DNA of 64,000 bases from Cardiobacteriaceae bacterium (GCA_030529365.1 JAUMXB010000010.1:1-64000), one strand, 5' to 3'. Positions 44,535 through 54,640 are shown, counted from the stretch's first letter. The notes: a model not told the origin generated them from the letters alone. Numbers and translations: made by a program.

Positions 44535-45197
44535 TCAGGATGAAGGATTGCGTTTGCGCAATTCCTTGAGACGCGCGCGGGTGGTGCGGAAGAAGGCAAG
44601 GCGGCGCTTGCGTTTCCACAGGTAGTACACCACCACGGCGATGCAGGCGAGGACGATGGCGGCAGTCAGATACTTGAACTCGCGCATTTTTTCCACCAGC
44701 CATTCGTGATTTTCCGCGCCATAGTGCCCCACATAGACAAACAGCGGCACGGAAAGAATCGCGGCGAGGCCGTCCATGGAGGCGAATTGCCAGTAGCTGA
44801 CGCGGCGGGTAATGCCGGTGATGACGTAGATGGGCGCGCGCAGGCCGGGCAGGAAACGGGCAATGAAAATCAGGCGGTTGCCGTAACGGCGGAACAAGTA
44901 ATCGATGCGGTTCATGCGCTCCGGCGTGAGCAACTTGGCAAACCAGCGTTTCTGGCGGATGTGCGGCCCGAAATGCCAGCCGATGGCGTACATCAGGGAA
45001 TCGCCGACGAGTACGCCCATGTAGGAAACGAAGACCATCCAGTGCACGTTCTGCGGGCCGAGCGCCGAAATGATGCCGGCGGTGACCAGCGTGATGTCTT
45101 CGGGAAGGGGCAGACCCATGCCGCACAGGAGCAATACACCAAAAACGGCGTAGTAGCCGTACTCGAAAAAGAAGGTTTGCAGAAAGCCAAAATCCAT
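44535..45197 (-). CDS. DedA-family membrane protein
   Basis: 220 aa. FGVLLLCGMGLPLPEDITLVTAG and the motif FIARFLPGLRAPIYVITGITRRV are DedA hallmarks, with several hydrophobic segments and a basic C-terminal tail. DedA proteins are linked to lipid-carrier flipping and membrane homeostasis. ATG at 45197 chosen; a GTG at 45203 is also in frame. Confidence 0.9.
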   Translation of the reverse strand: MDFGFLQTFFFEYGYYAVFGVLLLCGMGLPLPEDITLVTAGIISALGPQNVHWMVFVSYMGVLVGDSLMYAIGWHFGPHIRQKRWFAKLLTPERMNRIDYLFRRYGNRLIFIARFLPGLRAPIYVITGITRRVSYWQFASMDGLAAILSVPLFVYVGHYGAENHEWLVEKMREFKYLTAAIVLACIAVVVYYLWKRKRRLAFFRTTRARLKELRKRNPSS

Positions 45198-45416
45198 GGA
45201 CACTCAGGAATGATGCGGCAAAACGGGTCGCCATGATACCAAAGCGGCGGTGCTCTTGTCCTGCAATGTTGCGGCTTTCGCGGCAGGGAAGGTTGGGGTT
45301 GCGAGAGGGGCGGGTTTGCCCGCCAGGGTGCGCGAGGATTTGGGGAAGCGCTTGTGGCAGCAGAGGCTACGGCAAATGCGCTGCGGGAAGGCGGCGCGTT
45401 TGCCGGAAAAGGGGAG

Positions 45417-46166
45417 TTATGGCTCGCGGGCGATGCTGAGGCCGGCAAAGCTTTGCGCCACGGGCATGATTTCGATGCGGTTGATATTGACGTGTGGCGG
45501 GCGTTCGGCAATCCAGAGGATGGTTTCGGCGATGTCGTCCGCGGAAAGCGCTTCGACGTTGGCATACACCTGCGCAGCCTTGCCGCTATCGCCATGAAAG
45601 CGCACCTGCGAAAATTCGGTGCCGCCGCAGAGACCGGGCTCGATGTTGCTGACGCGTACCTTGCTGCCGGCAAGATCGGCGCGCAGGTTCTGCGAGAATT
45701 GTTTGACGAAGGCCTTGGTGGCGCCATAGACGTTGCCGCCGAAATAGGGCCAGTTGCCGGCAGTGGAGCCGAGGTTGATGATGTGGCCGCGGTTGCGCGC
45801 GACCATGCCCGGCAAGACGGCGCGGGTGAGGCGGAGCAGGCCGATGATGTTGGTTTGCACCATTTCTTCCCAGTCGGCAAGACTGCTTTCCTGCGCCGGG
45901 GTCATGCCGCGCGCGAGTCCGGCATTGTTGACGAGCACGTCAGGCTCGCGCCATGCCTCCGGCAGGGATGCCAGGGCGCGTTGCAGGGCTTCGGCATCGC
46001 CCACATCAACGGCGAGGGGATGGAAGGCGTCGCCCAGCTCCTGTTGCAGGGCTTGCAGGCGCTCCGTCCGCCGGGCAATGCCAAGCACGCGGTGGCCATG
46101 GGCGATGAACTGCCGTGCCATCGCGGCACCAAATCCGGCACTGGCGCCGGTAATCCAGACTAGCAT
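45417..46166 (-). CDS. ydfG: Short-chain dehydrogenase, YdfG-like 3-hydroxy acid dehydrogenase
   Basis: 249 aa. NADP loop TGASAGFGAAMARQF at residues 6-20, NNAGLARGM near 80, catalytic Ser in INLGSTAG and YGATK (Tyr/Lys) near 147. The C-terminal DIEPGL-like NIEPGLCGGTEFSQVRF and HVNINRIEIMPVAQSFAGL match E. coli YdfG closely. Acts on serine and 3-hydroxy acids in the cytoplasm. Confidence 0.92.
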   Translation of the reverse strand: MLVWITGASAGFGAAMARQFIAHGHRVLGIARRTERLQALQQELGDAFHPLAVDVGDAEALQRALASLPEAWREPDVLVNNAGLARGMTPAQESSLADWEEMVQTNIIGLLRLTRAVLPGMVARNRGHIINLGSTAGNWPYFGGNVYGATKAFVKQFSQNLRADLAGSKVRVSNIEPGLCGGTEFSQVRFHGDSGKAAQVYANVEALSADDIAETILWIAERPPHVNINRIEIMPVAQSFAGLSIAREP

Positions 46167-46238
46167 GGGATGCTCCTCGTTGGGGTTTGCGCAATCCGGG
46201 CGCGCCGCGGGGCGCTGCCCGGGGATGGTCCGTGCGTG

Positions 46239-48302
46239 TTAGAAAAGCGGCTCGGAGAAGTTGAAGTGGAAGCCGTCCATCGGCGGCACCATGCCGTTGC
46301 CTTGCAGGTATTTGATGTCATACGGCCAGACGCGCGAGAGCTGTGCCGGCGATTCCATGTAGTCGGCAATGAGCATGACGTTGTTTTCTTCGGCATAGTC
46401 CTTGACTTGCTTCATGAAACGCTGTTCTTCGTCGTCTTCGAAGGTGTCGATTTCGCGCATGTCGAGCTTGAGGATGTCCGGTTTCATGCGGGTGAGCAGC
46501 TCGCGGATGTCGTCATCGAAACGGCCCACTTCGGTCAGCGCAAACCGGGTGCCGTGCGGGCGCAGGGCGTTGATGAAGTTCATGGATCCGGAGAAGGCAT
46601 TGCCGAGCACATCGACGCTCATTTCAAACACGATCTGCGCGGGTGCGATGCCGGTCTGCTTGAACTGGCTCAGCGTCCAGGCGGCAAAGGTTTCGTCGTT
46701 CAGCGCGTCGGTGGTGAGATGGATAAAGCCGCGCAGCGCTTTCTGGTCGCCGTCATAGGAAAGAACATCTTGCAGGAAAGTGTTGATTTTCACCCGGTCG
46801 ATCTGGCGTGCGATGCCGTAGCGGTCGGCCGCCTGCAAGAGGGTGTTGACGTCGTCGCTTTCCATGCGCTCGTCGTCGTCGTCGCCCGGGAGTATGGTGA
46901 GGCGCTCGGCATAGCGGGGGATGCCGTCAACATCCAGCGAGCTGATCGGCTGGTAGCTGACCTTGATGCGGCGCTCGTTGAGGATGCGCTGCAATTGCAG
47001 CACGCGGCGCTCGTCCTTGCGCGACATGTCGCCGGCGGCAGGCTCGGCCACGCGCTCGCCGCTTTGTCCGCTGGCAAGGGCGCGCGCGGCACGGAAGCTG
47101 CGCGAGACGAGATCGTTGAAGCCGGTTTTGGTGTGCACTTCCTGCATGCCGGCAAAAACGCGGGGATGAACGAGACGCCCGACATTGTCCGGCACCACTT
47201 CGTCAAGACGGGGGATGAGGTTCTGGATGCGGCTGATGACGGTTGCCTTGTCGTCCTGCGCCCAGAGAATGAGGCCGTCATCGGTGAAACGCGCCATTTC
47301 CGTGCTCGGCGGCATGCCGCGTTTCAGGGTATCGACCACGGCCGTCATCAGCAGTTCGGCGGCGTTGTAGCCGTCTTTCTGCCACACTTCACGGTAGTTT
47401 TCGAGAAAGATGTATGTCCAGATGCCGAGCAGACGCTGATCCTGCTGGCGTTCCTGGGTCTGGCGGATGGATGCCCGCAAGACCAGCGGGCCGGGCAGGC
47501 CCGTCGTGGCATCCACGCCACCGCCGCTGCCGCCGCCACTGCTGTTGCGCAGATAGACCTGAACGACTTCCTCCTCGCCATCGATATGCACTTGCGAGAC
47601 GAACATTTGCAGTTCCATTTTCTCCCCGGACAGGGATTGCCATTCCAGCAGCTCGGCGGGAACCACATCCTTTTTCAGCGCCATGCGCAGCATTTCCTTG
47701 ACGTTGCGCTCGCTCTTGCGCGGCACGAAATTCATCAGGGTGAGATCGTCGAGCGCTTCGCGGCTGTCAACGGCAAAGGTGCGCATGAAGGCGGGGTTGA
47801 CGTCGATAAACAGGCCGTCGCGCACATAGCACACCGGATCCGGCACATCGAGATAAAGGCGGTCATAGCGCTCGGCAAGCGCCTTGTACTGCTTTTCGGC
47901 ATGAAGCTTGGCCTGTTGCAGGCGGGCGGCGGACATGATCTGCTGCACCGTCTTGATCGCGCTCAACAGGTCGCGGCGGCCGATCACGTAATCCGCGCCC
48001 TGCTTGATGCCCTCGTCCATGCCAAGACCCTGCGTATCGATCATGAGCAGCGGCACCGGCGATTTCAGGCGTTGCAGCGCGGCACGGATTTTGTCCGCTC
48101 CCGGCAGGTCGGGCGCGGCGGAAAGCACCAGAACGTCAATATGCTGCTCGCTGTCGGCAAGACGCGCTTCGATATCCTCGACCGTTTCGCACGTCTCTTC
48201 CTGCACCCGGTAAAAACGCCCCAATCCCTTGGTAAACGCGTGCATCCATTCCAAATCCCGGGACACCATCAAAAGCGAACAGACATCTTGTTGTTCAGCC
48301 AT
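46239..48302 (-). CDS. FimX-like protein: receiver, PAS, degenerate GGDEF and degenerate EAL domains
   Basis: 687 aa. A receiver-like domain occupies residues 1-130 (SLLMVSRDLEWMHAF, IDVLVLSAAPDLPGADK). A PAS domain follows at about 145-265 (YDRLYLDVPDPVCYVRDG, MNFVPRKSERNV). A GGDEF-type domain with the signature lost (RFTDDGLILWAQ) is near 345-365. An EAL-type domain from about 450 reads YAERLTIL in place of EALLR and ends IKYLQGNGMVPP. The domain order and double degeneracy match P. aeruginosa FimX, a c-di-GMP sensor for type IV pili. Catalysis is unlikely; c-di-GMP binding by the EAL-like domain is plausible. Confidence 0.8.
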   Translation of the reverse strand: MAEQQDVCSLLMVSRDLEWMHAFTKGLGRFYRVQEETCETVEDIEARLADSEQHIDVLVLSAAPDLPGADKIRAALQRLKSPVPLLMIDTQGLGMDEGIKQGADYVIGRRDLLSAIKTVQQIMSAARLQQAKLHAEKQYKALAERYDRLYLDVPDPVCYVRDGLFIDVNPAFMRTFAVDSREALDDLTLMNFVPRKSERNVKEMLRMALKKDVVPAELLEWQSLSGEKMELQMFVSQVHIDGEEEVVQVYLRNSSGGGSGGGVDATTGLPGPLVLRASIRQTQERQQDQRLLGIWTYIFLENYREVWQKDGYNAAELLMTAVVDTLKRGMPPSTEMARFTDDGLILWAQDDKATVISRIQNLIPRLDEVVPDNVGRLVHPRVFAGMQEVHTKTGFNDLVSRSFRAARALASGQSGERVAEPAAGDMSRKDERRVLQLQRILNERRIKVSYQPISSLDVDGIPRYAERLTILPGDDDDERMESDDVNTLLQAADRYGIARQIDRVKINTFLQDVLSYDGDQKALRGFIHLTTDALNDETFAAWTLSQFKQTGIAPAQIVFEMSVDVLGNAFSGSMNFINALRPHGTRFALTEVGRFDDDIRELLTRMKPDILKLDMREIDTFEDDEEQRFMKQVKDYAEENNVMLIADYMESPAQLSRVWPYDIKYLQGNGMVPPMDGFHFNFSEPLF

Positions 48303-48424
48303 AGCTTATTCCTTCCGTTAATCTTGAATATCGCCACCGTGCGCGCGGCAGTCGCAGGCGTGCAATATTATCAGGCTTGCCGGCCAAGCTCAAAAATCCC
48401 GGCGCAACAAGCAACCGCGATATC

Positions 48425-48508
48425 ATGATAAATTTTCTCATCATGAAGCGCTTATGGCGATAAATTTTCTCACGATAAGCGCTTATAGATGAGAAAAAAC
48501 CACTATAT
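48425..48508. repeat. AAGCGCTT modular element, copy 14
   Basis: TGATAAATTTTCTCA, core 48446-48453, CGATAAATTTTCTCA, core 48477-48484 (31 bp), end box GATGAGAAAAAACCACTATA. Lies in the divergent gap between the FimX-like gene and the next plus-strand gene. Confidence 0.92.
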
Positions 48509-48597
48509 TACAATCATTAATAAAAGTAATGTTTGAGTAGGCCATTTGTGGCGATGCCGCTATAATCATCACTTTCCGTTTGCCTGAAGGATTCCGC

Positions 48598-49614
48598 ATG
48601 GCGCTGCTCGACAATGCCCTTACCCGCCGCCTCAACACCCCGTTTCCGTTCTGGCAGGCGCCGCTTCCCTTTGAACTCGTCTCGCCGGAATTTGCCGGGC
48701 AGATCAGCGCGGCCGGCGCATTGGGCATGTTGCGCATTTCCCTGTTTGAAACCTGCGCCAACCTGCAAGCGCGCATCGAGCGCTACCGCATCCATCACGC
48801 CAGTCCGGCCTTCTGTTTCTACCACACCCTGCCGCAGCAGCCGCAAATGATGCCGGTGCCCGCCTGGGAAAGCGAAGCCTTTTTCGCAAGTCTCGATATC
48901 TTCCCGCCCCCCGATATCGCCGCGCCGGACAGCTTCGAGGATCTCCTCGGCACAGCCATTGCCGCCGGGCCGCGCGCCATCGGCTTTGCCCACGGGCTGC
49001 CCGACAGGGATTACATCACCGCCCTGCGCGAACAGGGCATCTTCACCTTTGCCGTCTGCACCGATATGGCCGAGGCAGTCGCCGCCGAGATTTTCGGCGT
49101 GGACGCGCTGGTGCTGCAAGGGCCGGAAGCCGGCGGCGAACGCGCCGGTTTTGCCAATGATCTCGCCTCTCCCGCGCAACCGGCCTTGAGTCTGCTCCAG
49201 CAAGTGCGCCGCGACATCAGCCTGCCGCTCATCGTCTGGGGCGACCTTGCCGACAGCGCCGATATCGTTGCCGCCATTCTTTGCGGCGCGCAAAGCGTGA
49301 TGCTCGATCGTCCGTGGCTCACCTGCGCCGAAGCAGAGCTTGATGAAGCGCAATACCGTATCCTGCGCGAGGCGAGCGAATTCGAAAACCGCGCCACCAC
49401 CTGCTACAGCGCCCATCCGCTGCGCCATTTCCGCAGCTCGTCCGCACAGCCGCATACCGAAGCCGGCTCGCGCGAAGCGCTGTGGCACCACTATTTCGCC
49501 CGGGAACCGCAGGCGCGCCCGCTCTGCGCCGCTTCCAGCCCCACGCCGCAGACCGGCGATCTCAATGCGCTGCTGCATCATTACCAGCAGGGCATCCGCC
49601 AGTTTCTTGCCTGA
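48598..49614 (+). CDS. Nitronate monooxygenase-family flavoprotein
   Basis: 338 aa. FMN-dependent TIM-barrel family (2-nitropropane dioxygenase-like): FPFWQAPLPFELVSPEFAGQISAAGALGML at the start, IGFAHGLPD, VDALVLQGPEAGGERAG near 170, and PLIVWGDLADSADIVAAILCGAQSVML near 215-245. Start at 48598 after GAAGG (7 nt). A TATAAT at 48561 may be its -10. Overlaps mnmC by one base. The physiological substrate is unknown. Confidence 0.82.
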   Translation: MALLDNALTRRLNTPFPFWQAPLPFELVSPEFAGQISAAGALGMLRISLFETCANLQARIERYRIHHASPAFCFYHTLPQQPQMMPVPAWESEAFFASLDIFPPPDIAAPDSFEDLLGTAIAAGPRAIGFAHGLPDRDYITALREQGIFTFAVCTDMAEAVAAEIFGVDALVLQGPEAGGERAGFANDLASPAQPALSLLQQVRRDISLPLIVWGDLADSADIVAAILCGAQSVMLDRPWLTCAEAELDEAQYRILREASEFENRATTCYSAHPLRHFRSSSAQPHTEAGSREALWHHYFAREPQARPLCAASSPTPQTGDLNALLHHYQQGIRQFLA

Positions 49615-51458
49615 TGCTGCTCGAATACGCCGAACTGGGCGAGCGCGACGGCCAGCCGTTTGCGCAGGCCTTCGCCGACATCTATTACAACCCGGCGGAC
49701 GGCATCGCCGAAAGCGGGCATACTTTTCTCGCCGGCAATGACCTGTTCGCCCGTTTTGCCACGTTGGGCCGCGGCCATTTCACCATCGCCGAGACCGGCT
49801 TCGGCACCGGGCTCAACTTTTTCCTGACCGCACGGCATTTTCTGGAACGCGTGCCGCAAGGGCGGCTGACCTACATCAGCGTGGAAAAATACCCCATCGC
49901 GCCGGAAAGCCTTGCCCGCATCCAGCGCGATTTTCCCTGTCCCGAGCTGCGCGCCGCCTTTCTCCGCCAGAACCCGCAAAATCATCCGGGATTTCATCTT
50001 TTGCATCTCCATCCGCAGATTGATTTGCTGTTGTTGCTGGGTGATGCGATGGCGCTTTATCGCGAAGTCGATGCGCAAGTAGATGCCTGGTATCTGGACG
50101 GTTTTGCACCAGCCAAAAATCCCGATTTGTGGACAGATGCGCTGTGGCAGGAAATGGCGCGCCTGAGCCGTGCGGGCACGACAGCGGCCACGTTTACCGC
50201 GGCGCGAGTGGTGCGCGATGGCCTGGCATCGGCCGGTTTCCATGTCGAGCGGGTGCCGGGGTTCGGGCGCAAACGCCACATGCTGCGCGCCTGTTGCCAT
50301 GTGCCGCGACCGGCAGCGCCCGTCTGGCATGATCGCACGCCGCCGCTAGCGGATGACGGGCCGGTTGCCGTGATCGGCGCGGGCATTGCCGGCAGCGCCA
50401 CGGCGCATCGCCTCGCGGCGAGTGGACTCCGCGTCCATCTCTATCACGATGCTGTTCGCCATCCCCCGGCCAGCGCCGTGCCGGTCGCCATTCCCTATCT
50501 TAATCCGGGCATCGTGGACAGCCCGGAACGGCGCTATCACCTCACCGCCTGGCATCACGCCTGGCGCACCTTGCACGAACTTGCGCGCGTGGCGCCGTCC
50601 GTATTCGCGCCTTGCGCCATTCATCGTCTGGCAGAGGATGATGCGCGCCATGAAGCGCTGTTTGCCCAAAAGCTGCTGTCGGATCAGCACTGGCAGCTCG
50701 ACAGCGGTATGCTGAGCGACCGGCAGTCCGGCATCGTCCGCATGCCCGAACTGTGCGCCGCGCTGGTCGATCATCCGCAGATTGAAACGTTTTCCCTTGC
50801 GCTCGATGCCTTGCCACGCACGGCGCAAGGCTGGCAGATCGGCGGGCGCGAATACGCGGGCGTCGTTCTCGCCTGCGGCTGGCAAACCGCGCTGTTGCCC
50901 GAGGCATATGCCCGCGATGCCATCCGTCCCCTGCGCGGGCAGGGCACGCTGTTCCGCGGCCTGATCCCTGATGCGGTGTATTGCGCGGAGAAAACGCTGA
51001 TTCCGCTGGCCGATGGCGTCTATGCCGGCGCGAGTTACCAGCCCAACGACAGCGATACTGCGCCGCGCGCCGCCGACCGCGACGCCAATGCCGCGTTCGT
51101 GCATCGCCTTTATCCGCAGGCCGGCCTTCATGATGCGCGCGATTTCACCGGCATCCGCGCCGCTGCCCGTGATTACCTGCCGTTGGTGGGCGGTATCGCA
51201 GAAAGCGCTGCGCTGGCCAGGGATTACGCACTCTGGCGCAAGGATGCGCGCCGTGCCATCCATGCCACGCCGCTTTACCATCCCGGGTTCTATCTGCATG
51301 CCGGTCTGGGCTCCAAGGGCGCGACCCACTCCTTTCTCAATGCCGACCTCATCGCGGCACAGCTCACCGGCTCGCCGTTGCCCTTGCCGCGCAGCCTGCT
51401 TGCCCATCTCGTGCCGGCGCGCTTTTTTATCCGCAACCTCAAACGCGGGCAGGTATAA
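49614..51458 (+). CDS. mnmC: Bifunctional tRNA 5-methylaminomethyl-2-thiouridine methyltransferase/oxidoreductase MnmC
   Basis: 614 aa. N-terminal MnmD methyltransferase (residues 1-230: FTIAETGFGTGLNFFLTA, DAWYLDGFAPAKNPDLWT, TFTAARVVRDGLASAGFHVERVPGFGRKRHML). The C-terminal FAD oxidase begins PVAVIGAGIAGSATAHRLA near 252 and includes FTGIRAAARDYLPLVGG. Completes the wobble modification mnm5s2U. Slightly shorter than E. coli MnmC (668 aa). The start overlaps the previous stop (TGATG). Confidence 0.95.
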   Translation: MLLEYAELGERDGQPFAQAFADIYYNPADGIAESGHTFLAGNDLFARFATLGRGHFTIAETGFGTGLNFFLTARHFLERVPQGRLTYISVEKYPIAPESLARIQRDFPCPELRAAFLRQNPQNHPGFHLLHLHPQIDLLLLLGDAMALYREVDAQVDAWYLDGFAPAKNPDLWTDALWQEMARLSRAGTTAATFTAARVVRDGLASAGFHVERVPGFGRKRHMLRACCHVPRPAAPVWHDRTPPLADDGPVAVIGAGIAGSATAHRLAASGLRVHLYHDAVRHPPASAVPVAIPYLNPGIVDSPERRYHLTAWHHAWRTLHELARVAPSVFAPCAIHRLAEDDARHEALFAQKLLSDQHWQLDSGMLSDRQSGIVRMPELCAALVDHPQIETFSLALDALPRTAQGWQIGGREYAGVVLACGWQTALLPEAYARDAIRPLRGQGTLFRGLIPDAVYCAEKTLIPLADGVYAGASYQPNDSDTAPRAADRDANAAFVHRLYPQAGLHDARDFTGIRAAARDYLPLVGGIAESAALARDYALWRKDARRAIHATPLYHPGFYLHAGLGSKGATHSFLNADLIAAQLTGSPLPLPRSLLAHLVPARFFIRNLKRGQV

Positions 51459-51489
51459 TCCGTCTTCTGCAAGACAAGGAGTCCCGTTC

Positions 51490-52074
51490 ATGAAACTGAT
51501 TTTATTCCTCGCCGCATTGTTTGCCGCGGCCTATCTTTTTGGCAATTATCACGCTTTCCGCCCCAACATCATGCAGCCCGCGCTGGTGCAGATCAATCAT
51601 GCGCGCGAGAACAACCCGCAGGCGCTGTGCAACCTGCTCGCCATCGATGCCAAGGTCACTATTGTTGACAATATTCCGCGCAACAAGGTCAATCTCGTCG
51701 ATGTGGACAAAACGGCAGCCTGCAATTACTTCCACAAGAGCGCCCGTTTGATGCTGCCCAACAACCCGCCGCAGAAAAACGGCTTTATCCGCGATATTCT
51801 GCAAAACGTGGTGATCACCCACGAAGACATCAGCAAAGACCACGGCAGCGTTTCCTTCGGCACTGACGAACGGCGCCGTGAAATGCGCGACCGCGGTACG
51901 CTGCTTTCCGGCAAGACCACCACCAGGCTGGATATGAAGCGAAAATGGCTGGCCGGCGGCATGGACTGCCTGTTCAACAGCGACGAAAAGCCGCACTGCC
52001 CGCCCAGCTGGAGCAACGGCATGCAAATCACCCGCATGGAGCTGAAGCGGGATTACCAAATCATTCCCGAATAA
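51490..52074 (+). CDS. Small membrane-anchored or exported protein, function unknown
   Basis: 194 aa. One N-terminal hydrophobic segment (LILFLAALFAAAYLF), then a soluble, probably periplasmic domain with three Cys (CNLLAIDAKVTIV, ACNYFHKSA, GGMDCLF). The start at 51490 follows AAGGAG by 8 nt. It sits between mnmC and an MFS gene on the same strand. I do not recognise the family. Confidence 0.75.
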   Translation: MKLILFLAALFAAAYLFGNYHAFRPNIMQPALVQINHARENNPQALCNLLAIDAKVTIVDNIPRNKVNLVDVDKTAACNYFHKSARLMLPNNPPQKNGFIRDILQNVVITHEDISKDHGSVSFGTDERRREMRDRGTLLSGKTTTRLDMKRKWLAGGMDCLFNSDEKPHCPPSWSNGMQITRMELKRDYQIIPE

Positions 52075-52086
52075 GGGGCTGCAACC

Positions 52087-53361
52087 ATGTGGGAGGCGCT
52101 GCGTACCCATCGCATTCTTTTCCTGAGCTTCGGCATGCTCATGCTCGGCACGGGCCTGCAAAATACCCTGATTGGCCTGCGCGCGGCGGAAGAAGGCTTT
52201 TCGTCCACCGCCACCGGCCTGATCATGGCGAGTTTCTATCTCGGCTTTCTCGTCAGCGCCATCTATGCGGGCAAATACATCGCCCGCGTCGGCCATATCC
52301 GCGTTTTCGCCGCCGCTTCCGCGCTTTGCTCCATCACCATTCTCCTGCACGGCATGCTCATCAATCCCTGGGTGTGGATTGCCATTCGTTTTATCACCGG
52401 CTTTTGCATCTCCGGCCTCTACATCATCTGCGAAAGCTGGCTGAATGCGCAAAGCGCCAACCACCAGCGCGGGCAATCGCTTGCTGCCTACGTGATCGTG
52501 ATCTATGTGAGCCAGTCTTTGGGGCAGCTCTTTTTCACCATTGCCGGCCCCAAGGACATGCTGCTTTTCCTGGTGGCCTCCATTGCCATTTCGCTCGCGT
52601 CCATCCCCTTGCTGCTCACCCGCCTGAAAACGCCGAAAATCGCCAAGCAGCAAAGCAGCATGGGCATGGCGAGCCTGTATCAGCGCTCGCCGCTCGGCAC
52701 CGTTGGCATTTTTGCCGCAAGCTTTTCCAGCAGCATTCTTGGCAGCCTGATGCCGGTGTATGCCGCCAAATCAGGACTCGACAACCACAGCACTGGCTAT
52801 CTGGTGATAGCCCTCAACCTCGGCTGCATCTTGCTGATGTCGCCGGTGGGCAAGCTCTCCGACCGCTTTGACCGGCGCAAGGTGATGACGCTTGCGGCCG
52901 CCGCGAGCGCAGTCACGGCATTGCTCACGGTGACGTTCTCCGGCAATTTCATCCTGTTCCTGATATTGATCGGCCTGCTCGGCGGCTGTGCCCTGCCTTT
53001 GGGCAGCCTCGCTTCCGCCTATATCAACGACTGGCTGGCTGGCGATGAAATCATTTCCGCCGCGAGCACCATCGTGCTGGTCGGCGGCTGCGGCGCGGTA
53101 CTCGGGCCGCTGGTGGCGGGCACGCTGATGGACTGGTTCAGTCTCAACGCCTTTTTCTACGTGGTGATTGCCGTGCTCGGCATCTTCAGCGGCTTTGCGA
53201 TTTACCGCATGACGCGGCGCAGCCGCAGCAGCCTGGGCGAAGCGACCCATGCCGTGCCGATGGGGCCGCTCAATCCGGTGAGCATTACCCAGGCGTATGA
53301 CCAGCGTCAGCTCGCTGCGGAACTCGAAGACGACGAACCTGCGCCCAGCACCTCAAGCTGA
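52087..53361 (+). CDS. Major facilitator superfamily transporter (YcaD-like)
   Basis: 424 aa, twelve hydrophobic segments. [55 protein letters not shown] and [13 protein letters not shown] (loop 2-3 and loop 8-9 MFS motifs) are clear. The C-terminal tail from about 378 is hydrophilic and acidic. The last 55 bases overlap the 3' end of the convergent cca gene. The substrate is unknown. Confidence 0.88.
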   Translation: MWEALRTHRILFLSFGMLMLGTGLQNTLIGLRAAEEGFSSTATGLIMASFYLGFLVSAIYAGKYIARVGHIRVFAAASALCSITILLHGMLINPWVWIAIRFITGFCISGLYIICESWLNAQSANHQRGQSLAAYVIVIYVSQSLGQLFFTIAGPKDMLLFLVASIAISLASIPLLLTRLKTPKIAKQQSSMGMASLYQRSPLGTVGIFAASFSSSILGSLMPVYAAKSGLDNHSTGYLVIALNLGCILLMSPVGKLSDRFDRRKVMTLAAAASAVTALLTVTFSGNFILFLILIGLLGGCALPLGSLASAYINDWLAGDEIISAASTIVLVGGCGAVLGPLVAGTLMDWFSLNAFFYVVIAVLGIFSGFAIYRMTRRSRSSLGEATHAVPMGPLNPVSITQAYDQRQLAAELEDDEPAPSTSS

Positions 53362-54398
53362 GCCGCACGCAGCGCGTCGCCGATGGCCGCGCCCTGCAAT
53401 CCCTGGGCGATGAACGGCGCAGGCGACAGCGCCTGCAAGGCCGGTAGGCGCGCGCGCATATCCTTTTCCGTTTCCCGTTCTCCCAGCACTTGCGCGAGAC
53501 GCAAAGCATTGGCACCGTCTTTCAGGCTGTCGGTGCGCTTGAAAAGCTGCCAGCGCGCCTCTGCATCCGCCTTTTGCCAATGGCGCACCGTGCCGGCAAA
53601 ATCCTGTACCCAGTCTATCCAGCGCCGCACCGCGTTGGGCAAGGGCAGCGTCTTCCGCAAGGCTTCAGCCGCTGCGGCCTGACCTTCCAGCGCCAGCGCC
53701 AACCGTTCGGCAGCGCTTGCCGCCGTATCCGTCTGCAAGGCTGCGCACAATTTCTCCGCATCCACGGCGGCGGTGCCAAAGAGCACGAAAAGCGCGCCCA
53801 CTTCTGCCAATCCTGCAAAAAAGCACCACGGCGCCGCGCTTTGCAGGGCGCATTCGCATTCGCGCCAGACGCGTTCGCCGGTGAGCGTTGCCAGTTCGCC
53901 GCTTGCTGCCATTTCGCGGCAGAGCGCGAGCGTTTCCCCGGCCACGGTAAACCCCAGCGGCGCAAAGCGCGCATGAAAGCGGAAAAGGCGCAACACGCGC
54001 AGCGGATCCTCGGCAAAGGCGGGCGAGACATGGCGCAACACGCGCGCCTCGAGATCAGCACGGCCGCCGTAAGGATCGATGATGTTTCCGTTTTCGTCTT
54101 CCGCTATGGCGTTTACCGTCAGATCACGACGGCGCAAATCTTCCTCCAGCGTCACCTCGGGCGAAAAGGCAAAGGCAAAGCCGTGATGGCCGGGCGCGGT
54201 TTTGCGCTCCTGCCGCGCCAGCGCGTATTCCTCGCCGGTTTGCGGATGGATGAAGACGGGAAAATCTCGCCCCACCGCCTGAAAGCCTTTTGCCAGCATG
54301 GCCTCGGGTGTGGCGCCGACCACCACATAATCGCGGTCTTTGACCGCAAGCCCGAGCAAACGGTCGCGAACCGCACCGCCGACCAGATAAATGTCCAC
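53307..54398 (-). CDS. cca: CCA tRNA nucleotidyltransferase
   Basis: 363 aa, class II nucleotidyltransferase. [25 protein letters not shown] (catalytic Asps), [23 protein letters not shown], and [17 protein letters not shown]. Adds or repairs the 3' CCA of tRNAs. E. coli Cca has 412 residues with a C-terminal HD phosphohydrolase domain. Here no HD motif is seen and the protein ends in a Ser-rich tail inside the convergent overlap. Confidence 0.93.
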   Translation of the reverse strand: MDIYLVGGAVRDRLLGLAVKDRDYVVVGATPEAMLAKGFQAVGRDFPVFIHPQTGEEYALARQERKTAPGHHGFAFAFSPEVTLEEDLRRRDLTVNAIAEDENGNIIDPYGGRADLEARVLRHVSPAFAEDPLRVLRLFRFHARFAPLGFTVAGETLALCREMAASGELATLTGERVWRECECALQSAAPWCFFAGLAEVGALFVLFGTAAVDAEKLCAALQTDTAASAAERLALALEGQAAAAEALRKTLPLPNAVRRWIDWVQDFAGTVRHWQKADAEARWQLFKRTDSLKDGANALRLAQVLGERETEKDMRARLPALQALSPAPFIAQGLQGAAIGDALRAAQLEVLGAGSSSSSSAAS

Positions 54399-54407
54399 AA
54401 ACCCTCC

Positions 54408-54493
54408 ATGAGAATTTTTCTCATCATTAAGCGCTTATTGTGAGAAATTTTCTCACAATAAGCGCTTTATAGTGGTAAAAATAATCTATTTTT
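54408..54493. repeat. AAGCGCTT modular element, copy 15
   Basis: TGAGAATTTTTCTCA, core 54429-54436, TGAGAAATTTTCTCA, core 54460-54467 (31 bp), end box GTGGTAAAAATAATCTATTTTT. Starts 10 nt upstream of the cca start codon. Confidence 0.92.
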
Positions 54494-54596
54494 CAATAAA
54501 AAATGAAAAGCATTAAAACCATGTCAACATGGCTGCAAAGATCATATCGCGGCATTGGCGCAAACGCCACAGCATGCGCATCGGCAAGCCAAAAAA

Positions 54597-54640
54597 TAAC
54601 AGTCATTCTCATTGCAGTTTTCAGACCAATTTTCTATACT
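54597..54640 (+). promoter_or_regulatory. Promoter with a candidate Fur box for the 54699 gene
   Basis: -35 TTGCAG at 54612-54617, 17-bp spacer, -10 TATACT at 54635-54640. Immediately upstream, TAACAGTCATTCTCA at 54597-54611 matches the 7-1-7 Fur consensus (TGATAATNATTATCA, read on the other strand) at 11 of 14 positions by my count. A repressor there would cover the -35. Confidence 0.55.

Noticed and set aside
46170-48428. A 752-codon open frame opposite the FimX-like gene
   Set aside because: Shadow frame; the minus strand shows clear receiver, PAS, GGDEF-like and EAL-like patterns.
49482-49613. An upstream extension of mnmC
   Set aside because: It overlaps the nitronate monooxygenase gene for 130 bases; the ATG at 49614 coupled to the preceding stop fits the family start.
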